Shown: piece by piece, positions 1 through 9,174 of the stretch
Position numbering within the stretch: position 1 is the first letter of the stretch
How the letters are laid out: each line of letters opens with the position of its first letter
From: Flavobacterium alvei
GTDB taxonomy: Bacteria > Bacteroidota > Bacteroidia > Flavobacteriales > Flavobacteriaceae
Assembly: GCF_002920895.1 (NCBI RefSeq)
Contig: NZ_PQVG01000007.1
Coordinates: forward strand, 25,146-89,145
Length of the DNA stretch: 64,000 bases
Direction of reading: 5' to 3'
Made by a program: the position numbers and the translations under genes
Notes under the pieces: model-generated
What the model was told of the DNA's origin: nothing
What the model saw: the letters and a program-made list of their open reading frames with translations, nothing else
The model's database searches: none

Positions 1-1
1 T

Positions 2-856
2 GTTGGAAACCCTTATAACTTAACTTCTACCGTAACTGCTGGAATTATTTCGGCCAAAGCCAGAAACTTGGACACTAGTGGTATTCAATCGTTTATTCAA
101 ACTGACGCAGCTGTAAACCCAGGAAATAGCGGCGGCGCATTGGTCAACACTCGTGGCGAATTGATAGGCATTAACACAATGATATCCTCTCCAACGGGTT
201 CCTATACAGGCTATTCTTTTGCCATTCCATCGAATAATGCTAAAAAAATAATTGATGATTTAATAGAGTTTGGCAACGTACAAAGAGGTGTTCTTGGTGT
301 TGAAGGTGGCGAATTGAACGCAAAAGCCTCGAAAGAATTGGGTGTAAAAGAAACGCAAGGATTCTACATTAATAGAGTTCAGAAAAAATCGGGGGCAGAA
401 AATGCTGGTTTGCAAAAAGGCGATATCATTATCAAATTAGACCAACAAAACATTTCGACATATGCAGATCTTGCGGGTTATATTAACACCAAAAGGCCGA
501 ATGACAAAGTGCAAGTTACCTTCATAAGAGAAGGAAAAAACAAAGTTGTGCCTGTAGTTTTGAGCAAAAACGAATTTTTTAGCGCCGAAATCAAAGGAAT
601 CGAATTGGAGAACATCGATGCCAATGACAAAAAGCGTTTTCATTTAGATGGAGGTGCAAAAATCAAATCGATTACCAATGAAAATCTAAAACAATACGAA
701 CAAGATTTAAAAGGAAACATTATCTTGAGTATTGATAATGTCAAAATCAAAGACATCGAATCGGCTTCGAAAATTCTAGGCAACAAAGCCGAAAATCAAA
801 GCGTTCAAATGGAAATGATTAATAAACGAGGAGAGATTATTCGAATTATAATTTAA
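2..856 (+). CDS. HtrA/DegP-like serine protease, 3' part (5' end outside window)
   Basis: This is the C-terminal part of a periplasmic trypsin-like protease/chaperone of the HtrA (DegP/DegQ) family. The frame is already open at base 2 ([20 protein letters not shown]), so the gene starts outside the window and the catalytic His and Asp cannot be seen. The catalytic Ser lies in GNSGGALVN, with its codon at 128-130. A first PDZ domain follows (roughly 270-545, with [12 protein letters not shown] typical of the family) and then a degenerate second PDZ-like domain to the stop. The family degrades or refolds damaged envelope proteins. An inverted repeat just downstream fits a terminator. Family assignment is secure; which Deg paralogue it is cannot be decided. 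Confidence 0.95.
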   Translation, partial: VGNPYNLTSTVTAGIISAKARNLDTSGIQSFIQTDAAVNPGNSGGALVNTRGELIGINTMISSPTGSYTGYSFAIPSNNAKKIIDDLIEFGNVQRGVLGVEGGELNAKASKELGVKETQGFYINRVQKKSGAENAGLQKGDIIIKLDQQNISTYADLAGYINTKRPNDKVQVTFIREGKNKVVPVVLSKNEFFSAEIKGIELENIDANDKKRFHLDGGAKIKSITNENLKQYEQDLKGNIILSIDNVKIKDIESASKILGNKAENQSVQMEMINKRGEIIRIII

Positions 857-882
857 AATAATTCTAAAAATTAAATAAAAAT

Positions 883-932
883 ACCGCAGATTCACAGATT
901 AATAAAATCTAGAATCTGCGGTTCTCTTTTTT
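883..932. terminator. Bidirectional intrinsic terminator between htrA-like gene and lrp-like gene
   Basis: An 11-bp perfect inverted repeat, ACCGCAGATTC (883-893) and GAATCTGCGGT (912-922), is followed by TCTCTTTTTT on the plus strand and by an A-rich stretch on the other side. It lies between two convergent genes and can serve both. Confidence 0.8.
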
Positions 933-1389
933 AAATCGGCAAAACCGTTGTACTCTTCACTTCCGAAATAATAAAAAAGCTATTAATCAGAGAAACCTCG
1001 GGCAAAACCGATAGTTTCTTTTGATGAAAATTGTGATAACTCTCCATATCGGGCAAGATGATTTTGAGCATATAATCAAAACTTCCTGAAATAAAATTGC
1101 ATTCGACCACTTCGGGCATATTCATAATCGACTGATTGAATCCATCCGAAACATCGTAGGTTTGCTTGACTAAAGTCACTTGGCAATACACCATCAAATT
1201 ATTACCCAATTTCTTCTTGTTCAAAATCGAAACATATTTTTCGATGATGCCTTCCTTTTCCAAACGCTTCACTCGATCGTGAACAGGTGTTAGCGAAAGA
1301 TTTATTTTATTGGCAATGTCCTTTAAGGTCAAATGCGCATCTAATTGAAGCAGTCGCAGGATTTTTTTGTCGGTTTCGTCTAAAATCAT
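931..1389 (-). CDS. Lrp/AsnC family transcriptional regulator
   Basis: A 152-residue regulator of the leucine-responsive/AsnC family. The N-terminal winged helix-turn-helix covers about residues 4-55 (LSLTPVHDRVKRLEKEG is the recognition region), and a RAM ligand-binding domain covers about 65-145. Length and domain order are standard. These proteins bind DNA as dimers or octamers and often sense amino acids. It is divergent from alanine dehydrogenase across a 211-bp gap, the usual arrangement of an AsnC-type regulator with its amino-acid catabolic target, so I infer that it controls ald and itself. The ligand is not known from sequence. Confidence 0.93.
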   Translation of the reverse strand: MILDETDKKILRLLQLDAHLTLKDIANKINLSLTPVHDRVKRLEKEGIIEKYVSILNKKKLGNNLMVYCQVTLVKQTYDVSDGFNQSIMNMPEVVECNFISGSFDYMLKIILPDMESYHNFHQKKLSVLPEVSLINSFFIISEVKSTTVLPI

Positions 1390-1507
1390 AACAATAAATC
1401 TTTGGTTTGTGATTTTTCAAACACTTAAAATCAGATATTTTTTCGTTTTAGAAATACAAATAGCATTCTATTCAGAAATATTTAATGTAAAAATAGAAAA
1501 TAAAAAT

Positions 1508-1549
1508 AATATTTTCTTAATTAAACATCATTCAACACAATATTTTCTT
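1508..1549. promoter_or_regulatory. Pair of direct repeats, candidate Lrp-type operator upstream of ald
   Basis: AATATTTTCTT occurs at 1508-1518 and again at 1539-1549, 31 bp apart, or about three helical turns. The pair lies just upstream of the likely ald -7 box and inside the lrp-ald divergent gap. AT-rich, helically phased half-sites are typical of Lrp-family binding. The link to this regulator is inference. Confidence 0.4.
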
Positions 1550-1556
1550 TAAGTAG

Positions 1557-1564
1557 TAAATTTG
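1557..1564 (+). promoter_or_regulatory. Bacteroidota-type -7 promoter box of ald
   Basis: TAAATTTG matches the Bacteroidota -7 consensus TAnnTTTG. It would start transcription near 1570, leaving about 30 bases before the ATG at 1601. I see no clear -33 TTG box at the usual distance, which fits activation by a regulator. Confidence 0.5.
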
Positions 1565-1600
1565 TATATATTATTGAACCAACTACTAAAAAAACATATT

Positions 1601-2731
1601 ATGATCATTGGAGTTCCTAAAGAAATCAAAAACAACGAAAATCGTGTAGCACTAACTCCAGCTGGAGTAGCCGAATTTAAAAAACACGGACATTTGGTCT
1701 ATGTGCAAAAAAGCGCAGGAGAAAACAGTGGATTTAGCGACGAAGCCTACGCTAAAGCTGGAGCTGAACTATTACCAACCATTGAAGCGGTTTATGAAAT
1801 TGCCGAAATGATTATCAAGGTTAAAGAACCAATAGCTTCAGAATATCCGTTGATAAAAAAAGACCAATTACTATTTACATACTTTCATTTTGCATCATCA
1901 GAACCATTGACTTATGCAATGATCGAACGCGAAGCGGTTTGTTTGGCTTATGAAACGGTTGAAAAATCAGATCGCAGTTTGCCATTATTAGTTCCAATGT
2001 CGGAAGTGGCAGGAAGAATGGCCATTCAAGAAGGAGCCAAATATTTAGAAAAACCGATGAAAGGAAAAGGAATCCTTTTGGGTGGTGTTCCCGGAGTTCC
2101 TCCAGCAAAAGTAGTCGTTTTAGGCGGCGGAATCGTTGGTACTCAAGCTGCAAAAATGGCCGCTGGTTTTGGTGCTCAAGTAACAATTTTGGATGTAAGC
2201 TTGCCACGTTTACGCTATTTGTCAGACGTGATGCCAGCTAATGTAACCACTGTGATGTCTAATCATTACAATGTTATGGATGCCATTTCACAAGCCGATT
2301 TAGTTATTGGAGCCGTTTTGATTCCCGGAGCAAAAGCACCCCATTTAATCACTCGTGATATGCTAAAATTAATGTCTCCAGGAACAGTTCTAGTTGATGT
2401 TGCTGTTGATCAAGGTGGATGCATAGAAACCTGTTCCCCAACAACACACGAAAATCCAACCTTTATTATTGACGATATTGTTCATTATTGTGTGGCAAAT
2501 ATGCCCGGTGCTGTACCTTATACTTCCACTTTGGCTTTGACCAATGCCACTTTACCTTATGCTTTGCAATTAGCAAACAAAGGCTGGAAAAAAGCTTGTA
2601 CTGAAAACGAAGAATTGAAAAAAGGACTTAACGTAGCCAATGGAAAAATTCTTTATAAAGGCGTTGCCGAAGCTTGGAATTTACCCTTTGAAGATGTAGA
2701 AACGGCCTTGAAAGATCTCGTTTATGCGTAA
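1601..2731 (+). CDS. ald: Alanine dehydrogenase
   Basis: NAD-dependent alanine dehydrogenase: L-alanine + NAD + water to pyruvate + ammonia + NADH, reversible. The protein has 376 residues, normal for the family. The ATG at 1601 is chosen because MIIGVPKEIK is the conserved N-terminus; an in-frame start at 1562 would add an unconserved tail upstream of the likely mRNA start. Visible active-site residues agree with the family numbering: Arg15 (NNENR), Lys75 (IIKVKEP) and His96 (YFHF). The nucleotide-binding loop is VVVLGGGIVGTQAA. The divergent Lrp/AsnC gene is the likely regulator, and a terminator follows directly. Confidence 0.97.
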   Translation: MIIGVPKEIKNNENRVALTPAGVAEFKKHGHLVYVQKSAGENSGFSDEAYAKAGAELLPTIEAVYEIAEMIIKVKEPIASEYPLIKKDQLLFTYFHFASSEPLTYAMIEREAVCLAYETVEKSDRSLPLLVPMSEVAGRMAIQEGAKYLEKPMKGKGILLGGVPGVPPAKVVVLGGGIVGTQAAKMAAGFGAQVTILDVSLPRLRYLSDVMPANVTTVMSNHYNVMDAISQADLVIGAVLIPGAKAPHLITRDMLKLMSPGTVLVDVAVDQGGCIETCSPTTHENPTFIIDDIVHYCVANMPGAVPYTSTLALTNATLPYALQLANKGWKKACTENEELKKGLNVANGKILYKGVAEAWNLPFEDVETALKDLVYA

Positions 2732-2776
2732 TTTCAATAAAGAATTAAGTACTAAGACTTGATTTCTCTATAAATC

Positions 2777-2817
2777 AAAATCCGTCAAGTTAGAAAGTAA
2801 CGAGACGGATTTTTTTA
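2777..2817 (+). terminator. Intrinsic terminator of ald
   Basis: AAAATCCGTC (2777-2786) pairs with GACGGATTTT (804-813 within the 2800 line), followed by a T run. It lies directly after the ald stop and before the convergent permease gene. Confidence 0.8.
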
Positions 2818-2844
2818 TTTTTCCTGCCAACTGCAATCTGAAAT

Positions 2845-4251
2845 CTACTTCTTCTGTTTAGTCAAATAATAAATCGGAATTCCAATCAACATTATAAGAA
2901 CTCCCCAACCGCAAGTACTAGGTTTGGTATATAATAATGTGATTCCTATAGCTATTGCCAAAACAATGTAAAGTGCTGGCAAAAACGGATAACCAAAAGC
3001 TTTATAAGGTCTTTCGGCATCGGGAACTTTCTTGCGAAGAATAAAAATTCCGTAAATGGTCAGGATATAAAAGACCAAAACAATGATTACTACAAAATCC
3101 AGTAAATCACCATATTTACCCGTTAAACACAAAGCCGAAGCCCAAATACACTGTACCCACAAGGCCCATGCTGGAACACTAGCCTCATTCAAATGAGATG
3201 CTTTTTTGAAAAACAAACCGTCTTGCGCCATCGTATAATAGACTCTTGCACCAGCCATAATCAAACCATTATTGCAGGCAAAAGTCGAAATCATGATCAT
3301 TACAGCAATAATAATTGTTCCAACATTTCCGAAGATATTTTGCGAAGCCACCACAGCTACTCTATCCGATTCAGCAGTAGCAATGTCTTGCAAAGGAACT
3401 ACAGCCAAATACATAATATTAGCCAAAATATAAATACAACTTACAATCAAGGTGCCTAAAAACAAACTCAATCCCACATTTCGTTTTGGATTTTTGATTT
3501 CGCCAGCAATAAAAGTTACACCTTCCCAAGCCACACTCGAAAACAAAGAACCCACCAACGCCGCCGACATTGCCGAAATCAAAGCTAATCCACTTATGGG
3601 AAGCCAAGAACCAGTATCAACATTCATAGATTGCGAAGTCCAAGCATTGGCCCAATTGGCATCCCAAACTTCGGCTTTAGCAGCCACGAATCCGAAAATA
3701 ATTAATCCAAAAATAGAGGCCACTTTAATAACCGTCAAAACCGTTTGCAAAATCTTGCTATTTTTTACGCCACGACTGTTGATATAACTCAATAAAATAA
3801 TGGTGATTATTGAAACAATTTGCGCGGCGTGCAATTGGAAATCACCTAACTCAAAAATTACATTTTTTTCACTGACTGGTGGATACAAATAAGCCGTAAA
3901 TTTAGAAAATGCTACACCTACAGCAGCAATTGTACCAGTTTGTATTACGGCAAAAAAGCTCCAACCATACAAAAACCCTATCAATTTTCCGTAGGCTTCC
4001 TTAATATAAACATATTGTCCTCCAGCTTTTGGAAACATCGAACTCAATTCGCCATAACTCACAGCTGCAATTACAGTAATAAATCCTGTAAACATCCACA
4101 TTGTAATCAACCAACCAGCAGAACCCAATTGGCGAACCATATCCGAGCTTACAATAAATATCCCAGAACCGATCATCGAACCCACAACAAGCATGGTTCC
4201 ATCTAATAATCCGAGTTCTCTCTTAAAATGTTCTTGATTGTGGTCTTGCAT
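2845..4251 (-). CDS. APC superfamily amino-acid permease
   Basis: A 468-residue, very hydrophobic protein with about 12 membrane helices, of the amino acid-polyamine-organocation superfamily. The family signature GSMIGSGIFIV in helix 1 (about residues 24-34), where the helix unwinds to bind substrate, is intact. The repeat pattern and length match LAT/YfnA-like transporters, which import or exchange amino acids at the inner membrane. It is convergent with ald, so a shared role in amino-acid use is possible, but the substrate cannot be read from the sequence. No promoter stands out in the 251-bp gap upstream. Confidence 0.92.
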   Translation of the reverse strand: MQDHNQEHFKRELGLLDGTMLVVGSMIGSGIFIVSSDMVRQLGSAGWLITMWMFTGFITVIAAVSYGELSSMFPKAGGQYVYIKEAYGKLIGFLYGWSFFAVIQTGTIAAVGVAFSKFTAYLYPPVSEKNVIFELGDFQLHAAQIVSIITIILLSYINSRGVKNSKILQTVLTVIKVASIFGLIIFGFVAAKAEVWDANWANAWTSQSMNVDTGSWLPISGLALISAMSAALVGSLFSSVAWEGVTFIAGEIKNPKRNVGLSLFLGTLIVSCIYILANIMYLAVVPLQDIATAESDRVAVVASQNIFGNVGTIIIAVMIMISTFACNNGLIMAGARVYYTMAQDGLFFKKASHLNEASVPAWALWVQCIWASALCLTGKYGDLLDFVVIIVLVFYILTIYGIFILRKKVPDAERPYKAFGYPFLPALYIVLAIAIGITLLYTKPSTCGWGVLIMLIGIPIYYLTKQKK

Positions 4252-4502
4252 ATCTTTAGTTTTTTTTTTGGTTGGCTAAAGATATACTTTTTTTGGATAT
4301 TTTAGAAAATAGTTGTAAAACTAGCAATTATTTAAACTAATACATAAATAATTAGAAGCGAACTAGTTTTAAGTTTGTCAAACTAGACACGGTCAAAGTG
4401 CTACAAAAAAATTTTAGAAGGAGCAGACTGTAATTTTTTTTTTAAGTTTTTAGAAAAACTATATTGATAAAACGACCTTCTTCTTTTTTGGATTAGAAAT
4501 AA

Positions 4503-6449
4503 CTACTTATCTAATATTTCGAAGGTTGAATTCATACTAATAAATTCAGGTACTATCCTTTTCATTTTGGCAACGATATCATCATTATCAAAAAAAGCAG
4601 CTATGCCAATAAGCTCATCTATATTGGCATGCAAGTCAAAAAACTCTTCTTGAATTTCCTGTGCAATCATGATTTTTTCGTGATAAGTAGGCAAGGTTTT
4701 CGAGGTATCATTAAGCAATTCTTCGTATAATTTTTCGCCCGGTCTCAAACCAACAATTTTTATTTTTATATCTCTATCTGGGATATAGCCCGCCAACTTA
4801 ATCATCTTGCGAGCCAAATCGATAATCCTAACTGGTTTTCCCATATCAAAAATATAAATCTCTCCTCCATTTCCCATAGATCCTGCTTCCAAAACGAGTT
4901 GACACGCTTCTGGAATAGTCATAAAATATCGGATAATATCGGGATGGGTAATGGTAATTGGTCCTCCTTCAGCAATTTGTTTGGTAAACAAAGGTACTAC
5001 TGAGCCATTGGAACCTAAAACGTTTCCAAAACGAGTAGTGATGAATTTAGTGGCATATAATTTATTATTTTCTTGACATTTCAGGTGAAGCGATTGCACA
5101 TATTTTTCGGCAATTCTTTTACTTGCTCCCATTACATTACTAGGATTTACGGCTTTATCTGTTGAAATCATTACAAATTTTTCTACACCATACTCACAGG
5201 ATAAATCGGCAAGATTTTTAGTTCCATTTACATTGGTCAGAATTGCTTGAGAAGGATTCTCTTCCATCAAAGGCACATGTTTATAAGCCGCAGCATGATA
5301 AACCATCTCTGGTCTATAGAGTTTAAATATTTTTTCTACAGCTACTCTATCCCTTATATCTGCAATTACCGAGTGAATCACTGTTGAACCCTTAATACAT
5401 TCGACTTCTAAACTAATGTGATGCAATGGCGTTTCTGCCTGATCTAAAATAATAACTTTTTGGGGTTCAAAGTTCAATACTTGTCGTACAATCTCACTTC
5501 CTATTGATCCTGCTGCTCCCGTAATTAAAATAGTCTTGCCTCTTAACTGTTTGGATATGGAGATATTATCTAAAACAATGGGTTCTCTTTCGAGTAAATC
5601 TTCAATTTGAATATTTTTTACTTTTTGTGAAATTTCTTTTTGATCTTCCCAGTCGGAAATAGAAGGAATAGTAAATACTTTATAATTATACTCTATACAT
5701 TGGTCTATAATCACTAATTGCTCTTCTTTAGACAAACTTTTGTCTGCAATTACAAGAGCTTCAGCACCAATAGAACGCATTAGTGATGGAATTCTTTTTC
5801 GGAGAACCAAAATAGGTAAATCCAACATTCTCTTGGAAGCATTTTGATTGTTTCGATCTACAAAACCTAAAATTTTAAAACGAGAGGGAGTTTCAAATCG
5901 CAAAGCATTAGCAATAGATATAGCATTGGCATCGGTACCATAAATAATAGTTTTAATTAATTTGGTATCGTTTTTTTCAATAAAATAAAGTTCAAAAGTT
6001 TGCTTTACAACCACTCTATACAAAAACAACCCACAAAAAGAAAGGACTATATTAATAAAAAAAGCAGTATTTAAGAATGCTTTTTGGTGGTAATACAACT
6101 CAAACAAAAAATTAAAAACTAAGAAGAATACCAAAACCGCTGTTTGCGAAAATAGAAGCTTAACTGCATCTATATAAGAAGAATGCCTGATAATACCAGC
6201 ATAGGTTCTAAACAACCAAAAGAAAAAGATATTGACACTAAACAAAAGACTCACAAATACAACTGAGTGCTTGGTTACAATATATTCTAACCCAGTGCCA
6301 TCAAAAATCAAAGAAGTAAAACTGAAAGCAAGAAGTAGGACAGTAAAATCTATTAAAACAATAATCCAACGAGGCAAATAACTCAAATTATGAATATTGA
6401 ATCTTAAGTTATCTCTTGAAAAATAACTTTTTGAATTATCTCTTTCCAT
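4503..6449 (-). CDS. WbpM/FlaA1-like membrane nucleotide-sugar 4,6-dehydratase
   Basis: A 648-residue CapD/WbpM/PglF-type enzyme. Four membrane helices lie in the first ~150 residues, then a CoA-binding-like Rossmann domain, then the catalytic SDR domain with TGAAGSIGSE near residue 309. The active site has the family's SMK arrangement, in which Met replaces Tyr (NVMGASK, about residue 440). Such enzymes convert UDP-GlcNAc to the 4-keto-6-deoxy sugar, the entry to QuiNAc, FucNAc and di-amino sugars. The WbpV/WreQ-like reductase at 12.4 kb and the DegT aminotransferase at 10.3 kb could use this product. It has its own promoter and lies beyond the terminator of the rmlA operon. Confidence 0.93.
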   Translation of the reverse strand: MERDNSKSYFSRDNLRFNIHNLSYLPRWIIVLIDFTVLLLAFSFTSLIFDGTGLEYIVTKHSVVFVSLLFSVNIFFFWLFRTYAGIIRHSSYIDAVKLLFSQTAVLVFFLVFNFLFELYYHQKAFLNTAFFINIVLSFCGLFLYRVVVKQTFELYFIEKNDTKLIKTIIYGTDANAISIANALRFETPSRFKILGFVDRNNQNASKRMLDLPILVLRKRIPSLMRSIGAEALVIADKSLSKEEQLVIIDQCIEYNYKVFTIPSISDWEDQKEISQKVKNIQIEDLLEREPIVLDNISISKQLRGKTILITGAAGSIGSEIVRQVLNFEPQKVIILDQAETPLHHISLEVECIKGSTVIHSVIADIRDRVAVEKIFKLYRPEMVYHAAAYKHVPLMEENPSQAILTNVNGTKNLADLSCEYGVEKFVMISTDKAVNPSNVMGASKRIAEKYVQSLHLKCQENNKLYATKFITTRFGNVLGSNGSVVPLFTKQIAEGGPITITHPDIIRYFMTIPEACQLVLEAGSMGNGGEIYIFDMGKPVRIIDLARKMIKLAGYIPDRDIKIKIVGLRPGEKLYEELLNDTSKTLPTYHEKIMIAQEIQEEFFDLHANIDELIGIAAFFDNDDIVAKMKRIVPEFISMNSTFEILDK

Positions 6450-6492
6450 CTTAAATAAAGTATTTCTTATTCGTCGAATTCGTATCTGTTAA

Positions 6493-6527
6493 CAAAAGTA
6501 CAAATTAATCTTAAAAAAAATCAAAAA
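6493..6527 (-). promoter_or_regulatory. Promoter of the WbpM-like gene
   Basis: On the minus strand TTTTTG (6522-6527) is followed after 21 bases by TACTTTTG (6493-6500), matching the Bacteroidota -33/-7 pattern. This leaves about 35-40 bases to the ATG at 6449. The remainder of the 357-base gap (6450-6806) holds only AT-rich sequence and the rmlA terminator. Confidence 0.6.
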
Positions 6528-6742
6528 CACCCTACTCATTTTCATTTTATAGATAAACAACACAAAACAACGACAAAAAGTAAAAATCGTCTTTTTTTAT
6601 ATAAATTAATAAAATACATCATAACTCATTATACTTTAAGCTTTTTCAAAAAAAGTTATCATTTACTATATCTAACGCACTTAAAAACCTTGCATTAACA
6701 AGTCAACCTACTATTTTTAATTACATTGACAAATTATAATAC

Positions 6743-6782
6743 AAAAAAAAAATCCCCTAAAAAGCATCGACTTTTAGGGGAA
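6743..6782 (-). terminator. Intrinsic terminator at the end of the rmlA operon
   Basis: On the minus strand TTTTAGGGGA/TCCCCTAAAA arms (6753-6762 and 6772-6781) form a 10-bp stem with a 9-base loop, followed by nine T residues. It is the strongest terminator in the cluster and marks the end of the long unit running down from 24 kb. Confidence 0.88.
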
Positions 6783-6806
6783 GTATGGTAAAATGAAAAT
6801 TGATTT

Positions 6807-7676
6807 TTATTTTTTTTGTTTCAACAATTGAATTAAATAATCGCCATAACCAGATTTTTTGAGCGGCTCTGCCAAAGCTTGAAGTTTCTCACTACTGATA
6901 AACCCTTGACGCCATGCAATTTCTTCAATACAGCCTATTTTCAATCCTTGACGCTCTTCAATAACCTGAACAAATTGTCCTGCTTGCATCAAACTATTAA
7001 ATGTACCCGTATCTAACCAAGCTGTTCCTCTATTTAAAATCCCTACTTTCAAAGTGCCTTTTTCAAGATATACCTTATTCACATCGGTAATTTCATATTC
7101 ACCTCGCGCACTAGGTTTAATATTTTTGGCAATCTCCACAACCGAATTATCATAAAAATACAAACCTGGAACAGCATAATTCGATTTAGGCACCAAAGGT
7201 TTTTCTTCTATCGACAGTGCTTTGTTATTCTCATCAAATTCAACTACGCCATAACGCTCAGGATCCGAAACGTGATAAGCAAAAACCACCCCTCCATTAG
7301 GTTTAGTATTCGACTGTAATAATTCTCCCATATTGGCACCAAAGAAAATATTATCACCTAAAACCAAAGCAACATCATCTGTACCAATAAATTTCTCTCC
7401 TATTACAAAAGCTTGCGCCAATCCGTTAGGAATAGCTTGTTCAGCATAACTAAATTGACAACCAATTGCTGAACCATCACCCAATAACTTCTCGAAATTC
7501 GGCAAATCATGAGGGGTTGAAATAATCAATATTTCATGAATTCCTGCCATCATTAAAGTGGACAAAGGATAATAAATCATCGGTTTGTCGTAAACTGGCA
7601 TCATTTGCTTACTCATGGCTAAAGTCAATGGATGCAATCGAGTACCGGATCCACCGGCTAAAATAATTCCTTTCAT
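6807..7676 (-). CDS. rmlA: Glucose-1-phosphate thymidylyltransferase
   Basis: First enzyme of dTDP-L-rhamnose synthesis: glucose-1-phosphate + dTTP to dTDP-glucose + pyrophosphate. It has 289 residues, the normal size of the short RmlA class. The nucleotide-binding signature [11 protein letters not shown] is at residues 8-18, and the sugar-binding region includes VLGDNIFFG and IEEKP. It is the last gene of a rmlC-rmlD-rmlA set and is followed by a strong terminator. rmlB, the next enzyme in the pathway, lies 17 kb away at 24.3 kb. Confidence 0.97.
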   Translation of the reverse strand: MKGIILAGGSGTRLHPLTLAMSKQMMPVYDKPMIYYPLSTLMMAGIHEILIISTPHDLPNFEKLLGDGSAIGCQFSYAEQAIPNGLAQAFVIGEKFIGTDDVALVLGDNIFFGANMGELLQSNTKPNGGVVFAYHVSDPERYGVVEFDENNKALSIEEKPLVPKSNYAVPGLYFYDNSVVEIAKNIKPSARGEYEITDVNKVYLEKGTLKVGILNRGTAWLDTGTFNSLMQAGQFVQVIEERQGLKIGCIEEIAWRQGFISSEKLQALAEPLKKSGYGDYLIQLLKQKK

Positions 7677-7730
7677 CTGTTGCTGTTTATTGTTTGTTCA
7701 TATTCCATCTTTCTGTTCCCTTTTAGAGGA

Positions 7731-8588
7731 CTAGGGGGTCAATCTCTCCATCATAATCTTAAGGCTCACTTTATAATCGATAGGTTCTATTCCGTAAATA
7801 GTTTTAATTTTCGATTTGTCTAACAGGGAATAGGCAGGTCTTTCAGCAGGAGTGGGATAATCTGCTGCAGGAATTCCTTTGATTTCACAAGTTTTATGGG
7901 CTATTTCTTTGATGTCTTTTGCAAAATCAAACCAACTAATTTCCCCTGCATTCGAGTAATGGTAAATCCCCGATTCCCATTTAGTACTATCTAAAATAGT
8001 TAAAATAACTTGAGCCAAATCGGCTGCATAGGTTGGCGAACCTATTTGGTCATTGACTACACTCAAAGTATCTCTTTCGCTCATCAAGCACAACATGGTT
8101 TTTACAAAATTATTTCCAAATTCCGAGTACACCCATGCGGTTCGAATAATAATACTCTCTGGACAATTTTTCAAACAAGCGATTTCACCTGCTAATTTTG
8201 TTGCTCCATAAACACTCTTTGGGTTAGGGACATCATCCTCTTTATAAGCTACTGGTGAGCTACCATCAAAAACATAATCGGTTGAAACATGAACTAGTTT
8301 TGCTCCTGATACTGTACACAAACTAGCTAAAGTTGCGATAGCCAAATGGTTAATAGCATCAGCAACTACAGTATCTTGTTCTGCTTTATCTACAGCTGTA
8401 TAAGCGGCACAATTGATGACAATATCAGGTTGAATACGGTTGAAATTGGCAACAATCACCTCAGTTTGGTCTAATGGAAAATCATCAATATCGGTAAAAA
8501 TAAAATCGAAATGAGGATAATGGGACGCTATCATTTTGATTTCCGAACCCAATTGTCCATTGGCTCCAGTTACAAGAATTTTTTTCAT
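7731..8588 (-). CDS. rmlD: dTDP-4-dehydrorhamnose reductase
   Basis: Last step of dTDP-L-rhamnose synthesis: NAD(P)H-dependent reduction of dTDP-4-dehydro-L-rhamnose. It is a 285-residue extended SDR with the cofactor loop GANGQLGSE at residues 8-16 and the catalytic Tyr127-x3-Lys131 (YGATK). Its ATG overlaps the stop of rmlC by one base (TGATG), which indicates translational coupling. Confidence 0.97.
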   Translation of the reverse strand: MKKILVTGANGQLGSEIKMIASHYPHFDFIFTDIDDFPLDQTEVIVANFNRIQPDIVINCAAYTAVDKAEQDTVVADAINHLAIATLASLCTVSGAKLVHVSTDYVFDGSSPVAYKEDDVPNPKSVYGATKLAGEIACLKNCPESIIIRTAWVYSEFGNNFVKTMLCLMSERDTLSVVNDQIGSPTYAADLAQVILTILDSTKWESGIYHYSNAGEISWFDFAKDIKEIAHKTCEIKGIPAADYPTPAERPAYSLLDKSKIKTIYGIEPIDYKVSLKIMMERLTP

Positions 8589-9136
8589 CAGAATTGGGAA
8601 TTACAGTTTTCGAAATTAGGCAAAATCATATCTTTTTCTGAAACAATGGCTTCCTTCAAATCCATTCCCCAATCGATATTGAGAGTGGCATCATCAAATC
8701 GAATACCTCCTTCACTTTGCTTGTTATAATAGTGGTCGCACTTATATGAAACCACCGCAGTTTCACTCAAAACCGAAAAGCCATGAGCAAACCCTTGAGG
8801 TACCAATAATTGTTTTTTGTTCTCAGCCGACAATAGAACACCAAAATACATACCATATGTTGGAGAATCTTTTCTCAAATCTACGGCAACATCCATAATC
8901 TCGCCTTCTAAAACTCTCAACAATTTAGTCTGTGAATAGGGTGGATTTTGGTAATGCAATCCCCTCAAGGTACCTCTTTTAGAAAACGATTGATTGTCTT
9001 GTACAAAATCGATGTGGATTCCTAAACTTGCAAATTTACTTTTGTTGTAAGATTCAAAAAAATAACCTCTTTCATCTTCGAATACAGTTGGTGTTAGGAC
9101 TACTAAATCTTTTATAAAAGTTAGTTCTATTTTCAT
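8588..9136 (-). CDS. rmlC: dTDP-4-dehydrorhamnose 3,5-epimerase
   Basis: Cupin-fold epimerase of 182 residues that converts dTDP-4-keto-6-deoxyglucose to dTDP-4-keto-L-rhamnose. The catalytic His lies in RGLHYQ (His61), and QGFAHGF is the other family signature. Length is normal. It heads the rmlC-rmlD-rmlA set, 38 bases after the EpsG-like gene, so probably cotranscribed with the glycan genes upstream. Confidence 0.97.
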   Translation of the reverse strand: MKIELTFIKDLVVLTPTVFEDERGYFFESYNKSKFASLGIHIDFVQDNQSFSKRGTLRGLHYQNPPYSQTKLLRVLEGEIMDVAVDLRKDSPTYGMYFGVLLSAENKKQLLVPQGFAHGFSVLSETAVVSYKCDHYYNKQSEGGIRFDDATLNIDWGMDLKEAIVSEKDMILPNFENCNSQF

Positions 9137-9174
9137 GGTATTTTATTTTGGATGCAAGTTTAATTAATTTTCAA

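Noticed and set aside
3193..3787. Plus-strand frames within the APC permease gene
   Set aside because: Antisense shadows of a strongly conserved permease.
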